DNA of 64,000 bases from Puccinia triticina (Eukaryota > Basidiomycota > Pucciniomycetes > Pucciniales > Pucciniaceae), in assembly GCF_026914185.1 (NCBI RefSeq), contig NC_070561.1:2728001-2792000 (forward strand), read 5' to 3'. Shown in pieces: positions 12,703 through 22,054 of the stretch (positions are counted from its first letter, which is position 1; each line of letters opens with the position of its first letter). The notes under the pieces are model-generated. The model saw only the letters and a program-made list of their open reading frames with translations. It was not told the DNA's origin and did not search any database. Made by a program: the position numbers and the translations under genes.

Positions 12703-13250
12703 TTTCATGTGCACATACCCCTTTCATGTGCATTCATGTGCATATATCCCTTTTCTATGCATTCACCCCTTTCATAATGTGTACATAGCCCTTTATGTGC
12801 ACATACCCCTTTCATGCATGTATATCCCTTTCATGTGCATGTATCCCTTTCACAATTTGTACATGCCCCTTTCATCATGTGTTCATGACCCTTTCATGCT
12901 TACATGTCCCCTTTGAGTTTTTTAGATCCCTTTTAATACCCCTTTTATCATTCAGGTTTACATACCCCTTTGATGTTTACATATCCCTTTCATGTGCAAA
13001 TACCCCTTCTGCACAAACCCCTTTCATGCATAAATACCCCTTTCATGCATAAATACCCCTTTCATGCATAAATACCCCTTTCATGCATAAATACCCTTTT
13101 CATGCATAAATACCCCTTTCATGCATACATACCCCTTTCATCATGTGTACATATCCCTCTTATGTGTTAATACACCTCCTCACATTCCCCTTTCATGCAT
13201 ACATATTTCTTTTTTCTGTACATATCCCTTTCATGTGTACATACCCTTTT
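12703..13250 (+). repeat. degenerate tandem repeat CCCCTTTCATGCATAAATA
   Basis: About 550 bases of a short repeat of the form CCCCTTTCATGTGCATA. The copies become near-perfect with a 19-base period between about 13018 and 13120. The frames open across it (repeating PFHAYIPF-like peptides) result from the repeat and are not genes. Confidence 0.8.
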
Positions 13251-13359
13251 TATGTTATTCTGGCTGGATTCAATGGTGCATGGATTGTTTAATAAAAGAA
13301 AATGAAAGGGTGCTCAGGGGGATGCTCATTTGCCTCAGCCCACTGCATGAGCACTAGTA

Positions 13360-13566
13360 GCCAACGCTGAAACAAATACAATACATGGAGCATATCTGGT
13401 AAACGTTTTTCATTGAAGATACAGACCTGCAAGTCCTATTTTTTGTTTTTAGCCCTGATTATGTATAGGATGGCTGAAAACAAAAAACAGGACATGTAGG
13501 TCTCCATCTTCAATGAAAAATGTTTACCAGATGCGCTCCATGTATTGTGGTTGTTTCAGCGTTGGC
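13360..13566. repeat. 207-bp fold-back element nested in the CACTA-like element
   Basis: Ends GCCAACGCTGAAACAA and TTGTTTCAGCGTTGGC. Complementarity continues almost to the centre (ACAATACATGGAGC, TCTGGTAAAC, TTTTTCATTGAAGAT), so nearly the whole segment forms one imperfect hairpin. It looks like a MITE inserted into the larger element. Confidence 0.7.
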
Positions 13567-13724
13567 ACTACAGCATGTTCAACATTGAGATGCTGAACAA
13601 GGTACACACTCAAGTTGCACCAGCACGGAATTTGGGTGCTTGACCCCAGCTTGAGCTGAAGCTTGGTTGAAGCTTGCTGCATCTCAACTGCAAGCAGTTT
13701 CTAGAGTTTTTCTTGCAGTGTACA

Positions 13725-14869
13725 GCTTGCTGGCCATCCAAACAAGCACATCATCTATGTTTTTTTTTTTTTTTCTCTTTTCTATTTTTTTCCAAGGCAA
13801 AAGCAGGAGGAGCAGGCAAACAAAATTTGTACAAGACAAGTTGGTAACAAAACTGAGCTGATTTTTTATAGTTTATTTGAATTTTATATTGGAGATTATG
13901 TAATAATAAAACAAAAACAATCAATCAATAAGAATTAAACAAAATAGAAAGGCGAGGGAGAGATGAGGGAAGCAAAGGAATTGGGGACAGGGATTAATTA
14001 TGTGTGGAGTAAGCAATATAAAGGAAGTTTTGGTTGCAAAGGGTGGAAGAGAGAAGAGGAACAAACAGATAATAAAAAAACCAACGCATTAACTAAAACT
14101 TACTAAACCAAACAAAGGAACAAAATTTGGAGAGAGGGTTTGGAGATTTTGTTGATTTAGGGGATGAAGGCAGAGAACAAAAGGCAGACTCCGGAACAAA
14201 AGACTGAAGACTAAAACCATAACACAACAACAAAAGGGGAGGAGGAGGAAAGAGAAAGAGAGAGTTCAGTTCACAGTTCACAGTTCACAGTTCAGAGCAA
14301 AAAAAAAAGCACGGCAAAGGGGAGGGTCGAGGAGGAGGAAGAGGAGGAATGAGCAGGGGAAGGAAGAGGGAAGACGGAAGAAGGAGATTGGATAGGGGAA
14401 AGAGAGGAGGCCGAGCAAGAGAAAGAGAATAGACCAGGAAGATTCGGTTGGATTCCTTTTATCGATGTGAAATAATCCCTTATATTTATATGTACGTGTG
14501 TGTGCACCTGAGAGAGAATAATAGGTGGGGTGAAGCGCGATGATAAAGTGGCCGGCTGACGGGTCGAGCTATGTGTACATGTTCTACTCTTTTGTGGGGG
14601 TGCACGGACCAATAACGACTTTGTTTTTTGTGTTTGTTTATTTTCAGGGTAGAGGAGTGCTGAGAACGCTTTTGTGCTTCTCTCGCTCTGGCTTATTTAT
14701 ATATGTGTGTGTGAGTGTAGATAGTGAGAATGGAGGAGGGAAAAAGACGAGCCACGAAGGGAGAAGAACCTTTACAATCTCGATCAATGTTCGTTGTTTG
14801 TGGCGCCATGACTAGCCTCCAGACACAGAACTACTCTCCCCGCGAAAAGAAAAAAAAACCCCGCACCAG
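13725..14869. other. intergenic between CACTA-like element and phosphatase gene
   Basis: No supported gene. The segment contains a purine-rich stretch (about 14230-14440) and a small tandem repeat of TTCACAG (about 14266-14293). The right end must hold the 3' UTR of the phosphatase gene. A 48-codon plus-strand ORF near 14731 is too short and plain to call. Confidence 0.4.
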
Positions 14870-16185
14870 TTAATTCGACATTTCTGTTAGATGTTTGGTG
14901 CGGACACACACACACCTAGTACGCTTCTTCTTCTGCATCTCTTTCTTCAATGCCGCTCCATCCAACGGCTTCAACAGCTCGAACGCGCAAAGCAAATCTT
15001 CAGATACGCTCATCACTGCCCCGAAATTATCAAACTCTGTGTTCCAAAGCAAAAATAGGAACCCTTGGTCAGTTTTTGATTGACAGCGGGAAAGGGGGTG
15101 GTTGGGACTTGCCTCCACAATAGTTGGGTGCCGAAAATATCGTCACTAATGTCCGTTCATTCCAAAACTCGTAGCCATCTTCGACGACCATATGAGCTCT
15201 ACAAATAAGATCGAAGTCGTACCTGAAGAAGACAGACGAGTTCAGTTTTCGGCGAGGAAGAGAGAGAGAGGGGGGGGGGGGGGGTGGGGGTCGAGTGTAC
15301 CTAGTCAAGAACTCAGCGATGACGCTTTTGCCGAAACAGTAGGACACGCCGCGTTCGTTATCTTCCCAATCGGTGGCGGTGTCCGAGGGATCGGACCAGA
15401 GGAGGTCGTTGAGCAGGCCGAAGTCGGGGACATCGGTCGGCCGTTGGATCCGGCGGATGTCGTCCATCGTCGACAGCGAGGGCGACAGCCCCCCATGGAC
15501 ACAGAATATCTTGGAGGCCACCACGGCCGAGATCGGCAGACAGTTGAAGACGTCGATAAACGTCTTCCAGATTTTGATGTTGCATCGTCTCTTGCATTCG
15601 TCATAGAATCCATATACTGTGGGACCGATAGAAGATGAGTCAGCTGGTTGAGTTTTTTTTACTCCTTGAAAAAGGTTGTAGAGATCGACAGACCCCTTGT
15701 GACGTTGGCACATTCGTGGTTGCCGCGTAAGAGGAAGAAGTTTTCGGGGTACTTGATCTTGTAGCAGAGGAGCAGGAGGATGGTCTCGAGGCTCTGTTTG
15801 CCGCGATCGACGTAGTCGCCTAGGAAGAGATAGTTGGCCATGGGCGGGAATCCGCACATCTCGAAGAGTCTGATGAGGTCGGAGTACTGTCCATGTACGT
15901 CGCCGACGATCTTGACGGGCGGGCTGAGTTCGATGAGCGTGGGTTGGCTGAGGAGCACTTCCCGTGCGGCGAGACTGATGGCAGTGATCTCGGAGTTTTT
16001 GAGACAGACAGACTTGGTGATCTTGGTCGAGTATCCGACGTCGAGCAGGCGGTTGATGATCTCATCGATGTCGAACGGCTGGTTTGAGGGCGTGGATGCT
16101 GAGCCGGCGAATCCGTTGGGCTGGTGGTTGCTGTTCCTGGCGACGGATGAGTTAGCGAGGATGGTGGGGGTGTTGTCGGTGTTGG

Positions 16186-16220
<35 letters not shown>

Positions 16221-16498
16221 GGTTCGTTTGGATTTGGGTGTGGATGGTCGTTTGGAGTGTTTTCGGCTGCTGTTGGTGGCTGGTTTGATGATGAGGATGG
16301 GGTTGGCTGGTGGTGGTGGTTGGTGGTTGATTCGCTGACCGAGGTGTTCTTTCGATGCTGATGCTGATGCTGGTGGTGGTGGGGTGCTGGGTATTGCTCG
16401 TTGTTTTCCTGCTCGCTCTGCGGCTGCTGGTCGTCAGTTGTCGATGGTTCGCGTTCTCTGAGCTTCGTCCGGAGTTTCTTCGAAGGGTTGTTCCCCAT
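14870..16498 (-). CDS. PPZ1: PPZ-type serine/threonine protein phosphatase
   Basis: Metal-dependent phosphatase of the PPP family, closest by eye to fungal Ppz1/Ppz2, which act in salt tolerance, potassium uptake and cell-wall integrity. Four exons (16498-15694, 15616-15301, 15222-15113, 15036-14870) give 465 residues. The start MGNNPSKK is an N-myristoylation signal as in Ppz proteins. Residues 10-140 are a low-complexity Gln/His/Ser-rich tail with an 11-Gln run. The catalytic core carries [34 protein letters not shown] and SAPNYCGEFDN, all the signature blocks. The last intron starts GCAAGT, so it is a GC-AG intron. The C-terminus after LKKEMQKKK is less certain. The CAG/CTG run at about 16190-16220 encodes the glutamines. 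Confidence 0.93.
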
Positions 16499-16850
16499 CC
16501 TGAGCGAGTATGTGGGTGTGCGTGGGTGTTCTGCTGGGCCAGGGGAGGGAGGAGGGAGGTGGCGGCGAGGGAGAGGGAGGGGGAGGGAGTGCTGGGCGTG
16601 GGCGAACGTGGCCAGTGCAAGTTGGAATTGAAATGTTCATGGCCATTACATAATACAAACTACAGACTGGCGCATGATACATAAAAAAAAAAACCATCCC
16701 ATCCCATCCCATGATAATAACAAACACTCATCAGCCAGAAACCATGTCTCTGTCGCAGTGATCGCTGATCAGGAGCCAGCATTTTTATAGACAGTCGCCT
16801 GGGGAGATTGCATCGTCCAATCATTCTAAGCTCAAAAAGACAGACATGAA
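16499..16850. promoter_or_regulatory. upstream region of the PPZ gene
   Basis: Directly upstream of the phosphatase start. The first 120 bases are strongly strand-biased (G-rich plus strand, C-rich in the gene's direction), as often seen in fungal 5' UTRs and promoters. I see no definite TATA box. Confidence 0.3.
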
Positions 16851-17271
16851 CTGCCATCAAATCCTGCTTCAACCCATGAATTGCTAATCCAACTAGAAAA
16901 GAAAATCCAATCCTATAATACTACTAACTGCACTCCCCAGACCTGACATTTTTTTACTTGGTGGTGATTTTTATCCGACATGAAAATTGGCAATTGGACA
17001 AGATAAGTTTCCTTTGAGCACCAATTCACATAAACATATACCAAAAGAGAAATCCAGGCTGTGAATAATAGAAAAGAAAATGTATGAATAGGGCTGGAAA
17101 TGGTTGGATAAAGCATGCCATTTTTATAAACCACATGGAGAGATAATCAAGACAAGGGAACACACATCAGATAAGATTGAGGGCTAGAGGGTTGACCTAA
17201 TACAGAGATTTGAAGAGACTTACAAAAAATGTAGAGCATGTGCTCCTAGCAAGTCATCCCAGCACCAAGCT

Positions 17272-17949
17272 TTAATACACAGCACCTGGTTGAGCATATG
17301 CTGGCTGTCCGGGTGCAGGTCCAGGATGATTGATCACAATGGTGGTTTGTCCTGGTCCGGGTGGCGGTGGCGGCGGTGGCGGCGGTGGCGGCGGTGGCGG
17401 CGGTGGCGGCGGTGGCGGCGGTGGCGGCGGTGGCGGCGGTGGCGGCGGTGGCGGCGGTGGTGGCGGCGGCGGAGCCTGTTGTACGACTACGATGGTATGG
17501 GTGGGTGGGGGCGGCGGCGGCGGGGTGTATCTCGGAGCGCATTGACAAGCAGGGCCCCAGTCTCCAGGAGCTCTAAAGTTGTAATACCTGGACAAGAATA
17601 ACCATCAAGACCCAGATCTGTTGAGCGCCAAGAAGGAATTTTAATGCCCACTCACTCTGTGCAGCAATCTCGACAGCATGATTTCGATCCCCAAATAACA
17701 CAGCCCTTGTATTTGTTAGGAACAATACAAACTGGATAGACAAACGAGGTGTTGGAGTACCCGGTGAGTATCAATGGGTGCCCCTCAGTTCCCTTGAGAA
17801 TAGGGGAATAAGCCGAAGAAGAGCCTACCGCCAAATCGCTTCTCGAGCGTGTGCCGACGAACTGGACTGGTGCCTTGGTCTCCAAGCACCTGGAGTGCGG
17901 GCAGGCTCAAAGCTAGAAAGAGCAGCCAGATGCTTCGAGAAGACGGCAT
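17272..17949 (-). CDS. small secreted eight-cysteine polyproline protein, copy 1
   Basis: No known family recognised. Three exons (17949-17829, 17731-17656, 17587-17272) give 170 residues. MPSSRSIWLLFLALSLPALQ is a clear signal peptide, followed by a short pro-segment ending in LEKR, a Kex2-type site. The mature protein starts FGVCIVPNKYKGC and has eight cysteines spaced C-8-C-7-CC-2-CC-15-C-1-C. A tract of about 48 prolines follows, then a tail containing QTTIVINHPGPAPGQP. Both introns have good GT-AG signals. Signal peptide, Kex2 site, paired cysteines and small size fit a secreted effector or cell-wall protein, but the function is unknown. A paralogue lies at 19663-20437. Confidence 0.8.
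17360..17472 (+). repeat. 9-bp minisatellite (GGCGGCGGT)n coding polyproline
   Basis: Near-perfect tandem copies of GGCGGCGGT, read on the minus strand as CCG CCG CCA. It encodes the proline run of the first secreted protein. Confidence 0.9.
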
Positions 17950-18039
17950 TTTGCTATCGAAACAGTGATGAACTCCTCAAGTGCAAGAAAGAAAAAAATC
18001 TATTGCTAAAAACCTATCGGGAATGAGAAAGCGAGCTGT

Positions 18040-18175
18040 ATAAGTGTAGGAGTTGAAGAGATAAATATAAGCGGTGGCAATAAACCAACTGGAGGCCCAT
18101 GAAGACGGCTATTTATGCGGATCCAAAGACCCATTTGCTTGAGCTTGACGGTGTCCACCAATCACGTCCCATGAG
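18040..18175 (-). promoter_or_regulatory. conserved upstream block of secreted gene copy 1
   Basis: The 100-220 bases upstream of the start codon match those of the paralogue (20530-20660): ATAAATATAAGCGGTGG, CTGGAGGCCCAT, TATTTATGCGGATCCAAAGA and GGTGTCCACC are shared. TATTTAT/ATAAATA elements could serve as TATA boxes for the minus-strand gene. Confidence 0.45.
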
Positions 18176-19189
18176 CTGTCCGCTTTGCGCACGACGTCGT
18201 CTGCACAGCAAGCGGCAAGAGGTCAAGCAAAGTCAATCAGATGTATTCAAACGTAACATGCCAGGCCACGATTGCTCACCCATGCCGTCGGCGAAACCGT
18301 GCCGTGGAAGCAGCTGCTCACATCGATGAAGCGAGGTCTCTCTCTCTTGGAAATAGGCGCCAATAGAGGACGCTCCCGGCGATACTAGTGAGAAGTGTGC
18401 TTATCTGGCCCTCGCACCGGTCCCGACAAGTAGACGAAGATGTATACAGGCATCATGTTGAACGGTCGGCCCGGTCCGCCATGTCCAAGACGGCTATGTA
18501 TGCTGCTGTGTTCCTACAATCAGACGTGGACGAAACGGATTCGTATGGGGCTTGGCACTCTTTGCACACTTCAGCAGTCAGAAATAATGTAAAGTCTTGA
18601 CTCCGTCGGAGTCTCATGGACCAGCTGAATCTCATGGAAGGGGGCGGATGGGACGCTGGAAACCCGGTGAAAACGTGGGTAGCATGATAGAATCGGTGAC
18701 TTTGATTCCAAGTCGTGAGCGTTAAAGCAGCATTATTGATCGCAAGGTTCGTAGTTAGGTCCTTAAACTTATAAGCGCAAGAGTAGACCTATAACGTCGC
18801 ACATGCCTTAAGCTTAATCCCAAGCAAGATGAATCCATAAAATCACGATGAGCTGTAGAGGTCTGCGGCCCCACTCATAGTTATAGGATTGGGAGCCCAA
18901 ACTTGTCAATGCCGCGCACTCTTATCCTATGTACAAGCTAATCCGCCAGACTGTTTCAAATGATCTACGTCAGCTCTAAGCCGAAATCTCAAGATCAACT
19001 TCAAAACATTTATTTTCTAGTCATCAACTGCCACTCAATAGAGATGTCTGTTGAAGTAATTGCACAGGATCTGACAATTTTGACCAATTGTGCACAAGAT
19101 AGACAGCGGACTGGTGAGATTGGTGATCAATGCCTTCTCCACCTTACTTCTAATTTCCAGTTCTAAAAACTCATGAGACCCACAGGGAA
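18176..19189. other. inter-gene part of the duplication, no supported gene
   Basis: Contains the far-upstream part of duplication copy 1 and a non-duplicated junction of about 240 bases. I see no convincing coding region. Confidence 0.4.
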
Positions 19190-19662
19190 TTGACTGCCCT
19201 GAAATCCTGTTTTAATTCAAAGAGCTGATGTATGCATTGCCACTAGAAGCAAAAACCAATCCTATCTTAATGAGTAAAGTATGTAAAAATAACATTTGCA
19301 CTCCCCAGGCCTGTATACTTTTTACTCGGTTATGCTTTTTACCAAAAAAATGCGTAAAATGTTTACTTGGTTATGCTTTTTACCAAAAAAAATGTGTAAG
19401 ATAAGGTATATAAAATCCAGGCTGCAAATAATAGATGGGATTGAGAAAAGGAGGTGTATTCATAAGGCCAGAAACAGTTGGCCAAAGCATGACAGTATTT
19501 TGTTTTGTTTTTGCAAATCAAATGTACTTAGATCATCAAGGAAGACGACAGCCATTATATAAGGTTAAGGGTTGGAAAATTGAAATGTCAGATTGAAATA
19601 ACTTGCAAAAATTATATTGCGTGTGCTCCTAGCAAGTCATCCCAGCACCAAGCCTAAGGGTT

Positions 19663-20437
19663 CTATGGCTGCGGCTGGTACACATACACAGCACCTGGTT
19701 GAGAGCCATATGCAACAGCTGGCTGTCCGGGTGCAGGTCCAGGATGATTGACCACAATTGTGGTTTGTCCTTGGGCGGGTGGTGGTGGCGGGGGAGGAGG
19801 TGGTGGTGGAGGTGGTGGAGGTGGTGGAGGTGGTGGAGGTGGTGGAGGTGGTGGAGGTGGTGGAGGTGGTGGAGGTGGTGGAGGTGGTGGAGGTGGTGGA
19901 GGTGGTGGAGGTGGTGGAGGTGGTGGAGGTGGTGGAGGTGGTGGTGGAGATGCTGGTGGTGGAGGAGCCTGTTGTTGTACGACTACGACCGCAGGTGGGG
20001 ACGGGGGCGGTGGGATGTATTTCGGAGTACAATCACAATCAGCGCCCCAGCTTGCAGGAGCTCTATCGTTATAATATCTGGACAAGGATAATCAAGACTC
20101 AGGTCTTTTGATCAAGATTACTCGGAAGAGTTTTTTGATGGCGACTCACTCTATGCAACAATCCCGACAGCATGCTTCCGATCCCCAAATCACACAGCCC
20201 TTGCGTTGGTTAGGGACCCTACAAACTAGAAGATAGATAAATGATTGTTTGGAATGTTTATCAATTAGTTTCCTTATCATCTCCACAGGTTGACGGAAAA
20301 AAGTCGAAGAACCTACCACCGAATCGCTTCTCGAGCGTGTACCGGCGAACTGGACTGATGCCTTGGTCTCTAAGCACCTGGAGTACAGGCAGGCCCAAAG
20401 CCAGAAAGAGCAGCCAGGCGCTTCGAGAAGACGGCAT
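19663..20437 (-). CDS. small secreted eight-cysteine polyproline protein, copy 2
   Basis: Paralogue of 17272-17949. Exons 20437-20317, 20225-20150 and 20077-19663 give 203 residues. It has the same signal peptide start (MPSSRSAWLLFLALGLPVLQ), the same LEKR Kex2-type site, and the same eight-cysteine spacing (C-8-C-7-CC-2-CC-15-C-1-C) with cores CRVPNQRKGC and CCRDCC. The proline tract is longer, interrupted by Ala and Ser, and the tail ends QPGAVYVYQPQP. Intron positions and phases are identical to copy 1. Conservation of cysteines and splice sites with looser change elsewhere suggests both copies are functional. Secretion is inferred from sequence; the role is unknown. Confidence 0.8.
19801..19949 (+). 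repeat. 9-bp minisatellite (GGTGGTGGA)n coding polyproline
   Basis: Tandem GGTGGTGGA copies, read on the minus strand as CCA CCA CCT. The unit differs in sequence from the one in copy 1 but has the same 9-base period and encodes the same prolines. Confidence 0.9.
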
Positions 20438-20529
20438 TGTGCTATCGAAACGGTGATCAACTTCTCACAGGCAAGAGAAAACTATTGCTAAAATGTATAC
20501 AGTGAATGAGCAAGCAAGTGTTAGAGTAT

Positions 20530-20660
20530 TGAAAGTTGAAGAGTTAAATATAAGCGGTGGTAAGAAAGCATCTGGAGGCCCATCAAGACGCCTATTTATG
20601 CGGATCCAAAGACCTATTTGCTTGAGCTTTACGGTGTCCACCGATCACATCCCACTTGAG
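20530..20660 (-). promoter_or_regulatory. conserved upstream block of secreted gene copy 2
   Basis: Counterpart of 18040-18175, with the same order of shared words (TAAATATAAGCGGTGG, CTGGAGGCCCAT, TATTTATGCGGATCCAAAGA, GGTGTCCACC). Confidence 0.45.
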
Positions 20661-21502
20661 CCGCCTTGTTTACCCACGACGTCGTCTGCACACAAAGCAG
20701 CGAAAGGCCAAGCGAGGTCAATCAGGTGTATTCAAGCACAGGTTTGATGTCTGTGATACATGCCAGGCCAAGACTGCTCAGCCATGTCGCCGGTGCCGTG
20801 GCTCGATGAACCGAGATTTATGATCTCGGTCACACCTGTGAGCCGCGTTCCATCCGGTTCTCGCCCGTTCCCGACAAGAACACAGATGAAGATGTATCAG
20901 CAAATTTGACCTCTCGGCCCGGGCCGCCAGTCCAAGAGGGCTATGCTGCTGTGTTCTTGAAATCGGACGTGGATAAAACTGATTCCTATGGGGCTTGGCA
21001 CTCTATGCCAATAGCAACGGTCAGAAATAATGTAAAGTCTGCACTCCGTCGGAGTTTCAAGGACCCGCTGAACCTCAAGCAAGGCAAATCTGGCTACTTG
21101 GATTCCAAGTTTTAAGCCTTGAAGCGGGATTGTTGATGGCATGCTGGGTAGGGAGGTCTTTAGATAACCGGATTGGGCCGATTGCAACAGGTCGGCGTTG
21201 GGGTTGGGTGCCGCCCACGCCTTAAGCTTAATGTCAAGCAGGACAAATCCACATACTCACGACGGGCTCGAGCCTTGCTCCGAGCCATACGCTCCGAAAA
21301 TTGGCAATGCCACGCACTCTCATCCTACAAGCTAGCTCTGGTCAGCTGTGGATGTATGTATCTTGACCGCTTACAGCCAGGCCACTTTTGATAGATGAGG
21401 GTAATTGGGAAAGTAGCGCAGCCGTTGGAATCTATGAAGTGATACACTATTCATGTGAGAAGTACAACGCGTTGAATAATTGAGGGTTGGCTGACATCGG
21501 AT

Positions 21503-21861
21503 TTAATGGTGTCGATTTTCAGATTCCCTTTGTTTTTGGACAAGGACCGACCAGACCGAAGCTTTGAATAAAGTCAACACCAATCCCATCTTCCGCTCTA
21601 GTGGCAACAGGCCTTCCAACAAATACGGCGGCAGAGTCGAAAGCTCGTGTGCCGAATTAGACATCTGGCAGTGCAACAACATCGTTCAAGTTTGTCAGCA
21701 TCAGGTCTTCTTTTGCAGAGTATGTACAGGGTCATCGCTCAGCCACATCATGGATAACGGGGACATACGCGATCTAGGAGCTCCACCATTCGAGCATATT
21801 CATCGAGAACCTCGGCCTCCACTTTGCTGGTCGTCTGTCGGATCTTGGTCGAACTGGCCAT
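21503..21861 (-). CDS. DAD3: DASH complex subunit Dad3
   Basis: Small kinetochore protein of the DASH/Dam1 ring, which couples kinetochores to microtubules. Two exons (21861-21769, 21664-21503) with intron GTATGT...GCCAG join in phase to 84 residues, close to the usual size of about 90. The N-terminal half has EAEVLDEYARMVELLDR and the C-terminal half LEGLLPLERKMGLVLTLFKA, which match the two conserved blocks of the Dad3 family as I know it. Neither exon alone is a long ORF, so the gene is easy to miss. It diverges from the FHA/G-patch gene with only 193 bases between the start codons. Confidence 0.8.
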
Positions 21862-22054
21862 GATTCCTATTCAGTTGTCGGTTGGACGAGGCTAATCTGT
21901 GAGGAACTTCCGGGGATGTGGTTCGGATTTTACCGAGAACGGTTCGGGGGCTGAACATTATAAGTGAGGACACTTCGAGGTCTTGGAACTTCCGCTGGCT
22001 TGAACAATACCAACCACCGTCTTCTCGTCTCACCTTCGACCCACCCAGCCTCCC
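21862..22054. promoter_or_regulatory. 193-bp divergent promoter between DAD3 and the FHA/G-patch gene
   Basis: Start codons of two opposite genes face away from each other across 193 bases, so both promoters and 5' UTRs must share or closely abut this space. No clear TATA element. Confidence 0.5.

Larger units (their letters stand above)
12526..13720. mobile_element. non-autonomous CACTA-like element
   Basis: A 1195-bp element with inverted ends CACTGCAAGAAAAGCTCTAG (12526-12545) and CTAGAGTTTTTCTTGCAGTG (13701-13720). The repeats continue inward through AAACTGCTTGCAGTTGAGATGCA. TACA flanks both sides. The CACTGCAAGAAA ends resemble those of CACTA/EnSpm elements, which begin CACTA or CACTG. 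The inside holds no transposase; it holds a tandem repeat block and a nested palindrome. Confidence 0.7.
16850..18950. repeat. tandem segmental duplication, copy 1
   Basis: Resembles 19190-21340 along its length in the same orientation. Shared blocks include the 3' flank (AAGTCATCCCAGCACCAAGC at about 17252 and 19634), the three exons, the upstream block with GGATCCAAAGACC, the TATGGGGCTTGGCACTCT block and the CTTAAGCTTAAT block. The unit is about 2.1 kb. Limits are approximate because similarity fades at the edges. Confidence 0.8.
19190..21340. repeat. tandem segmental duplication, copy 2
   Basis: Partner of 16850-18950, same orientation. Exons are closely similar, while introns and intergenic parts have diverged with small indels, so the duplication is not very recent. 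Confidence 0.8.

Noticed and set aside
13018..13120. Regular repeat that could be mistaken for a CRISPR array
   Set aside because: There are no unique spacers; the units are directly adjacent, and the host is a eukaryote.
12593..13357. Plus-strand ORFs repeating YPFHACISLSC-like peptides
   Set aside because: Produced by the CCCCTTTCATG tandem repeat, whose 19-base period is not a multiple of three, so several frames stay open by composition.
14292..14612. 106-codon minus-strand ORF
   Set aside because: Serine/proline composition comes from a purine-rich tract; no domain and no splice context.
15271..15287. G run next to the PPZ exon 2 donor as a frameshift
   Set aside because: It lies in the intron between 15300 and 15223; the exons join in frame without it.
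17290..17601. Long glycine-, alanine/valine- or tryptophan/arginine-rich ORFs opposite the proline tracts (also 19699-20111)
   Set aside because: Antisense readings of the 9-bp minisatellites. The minus-strand frame has signal peptide, splice sites and conserved cysteines; the others have nothing outside the repeat.
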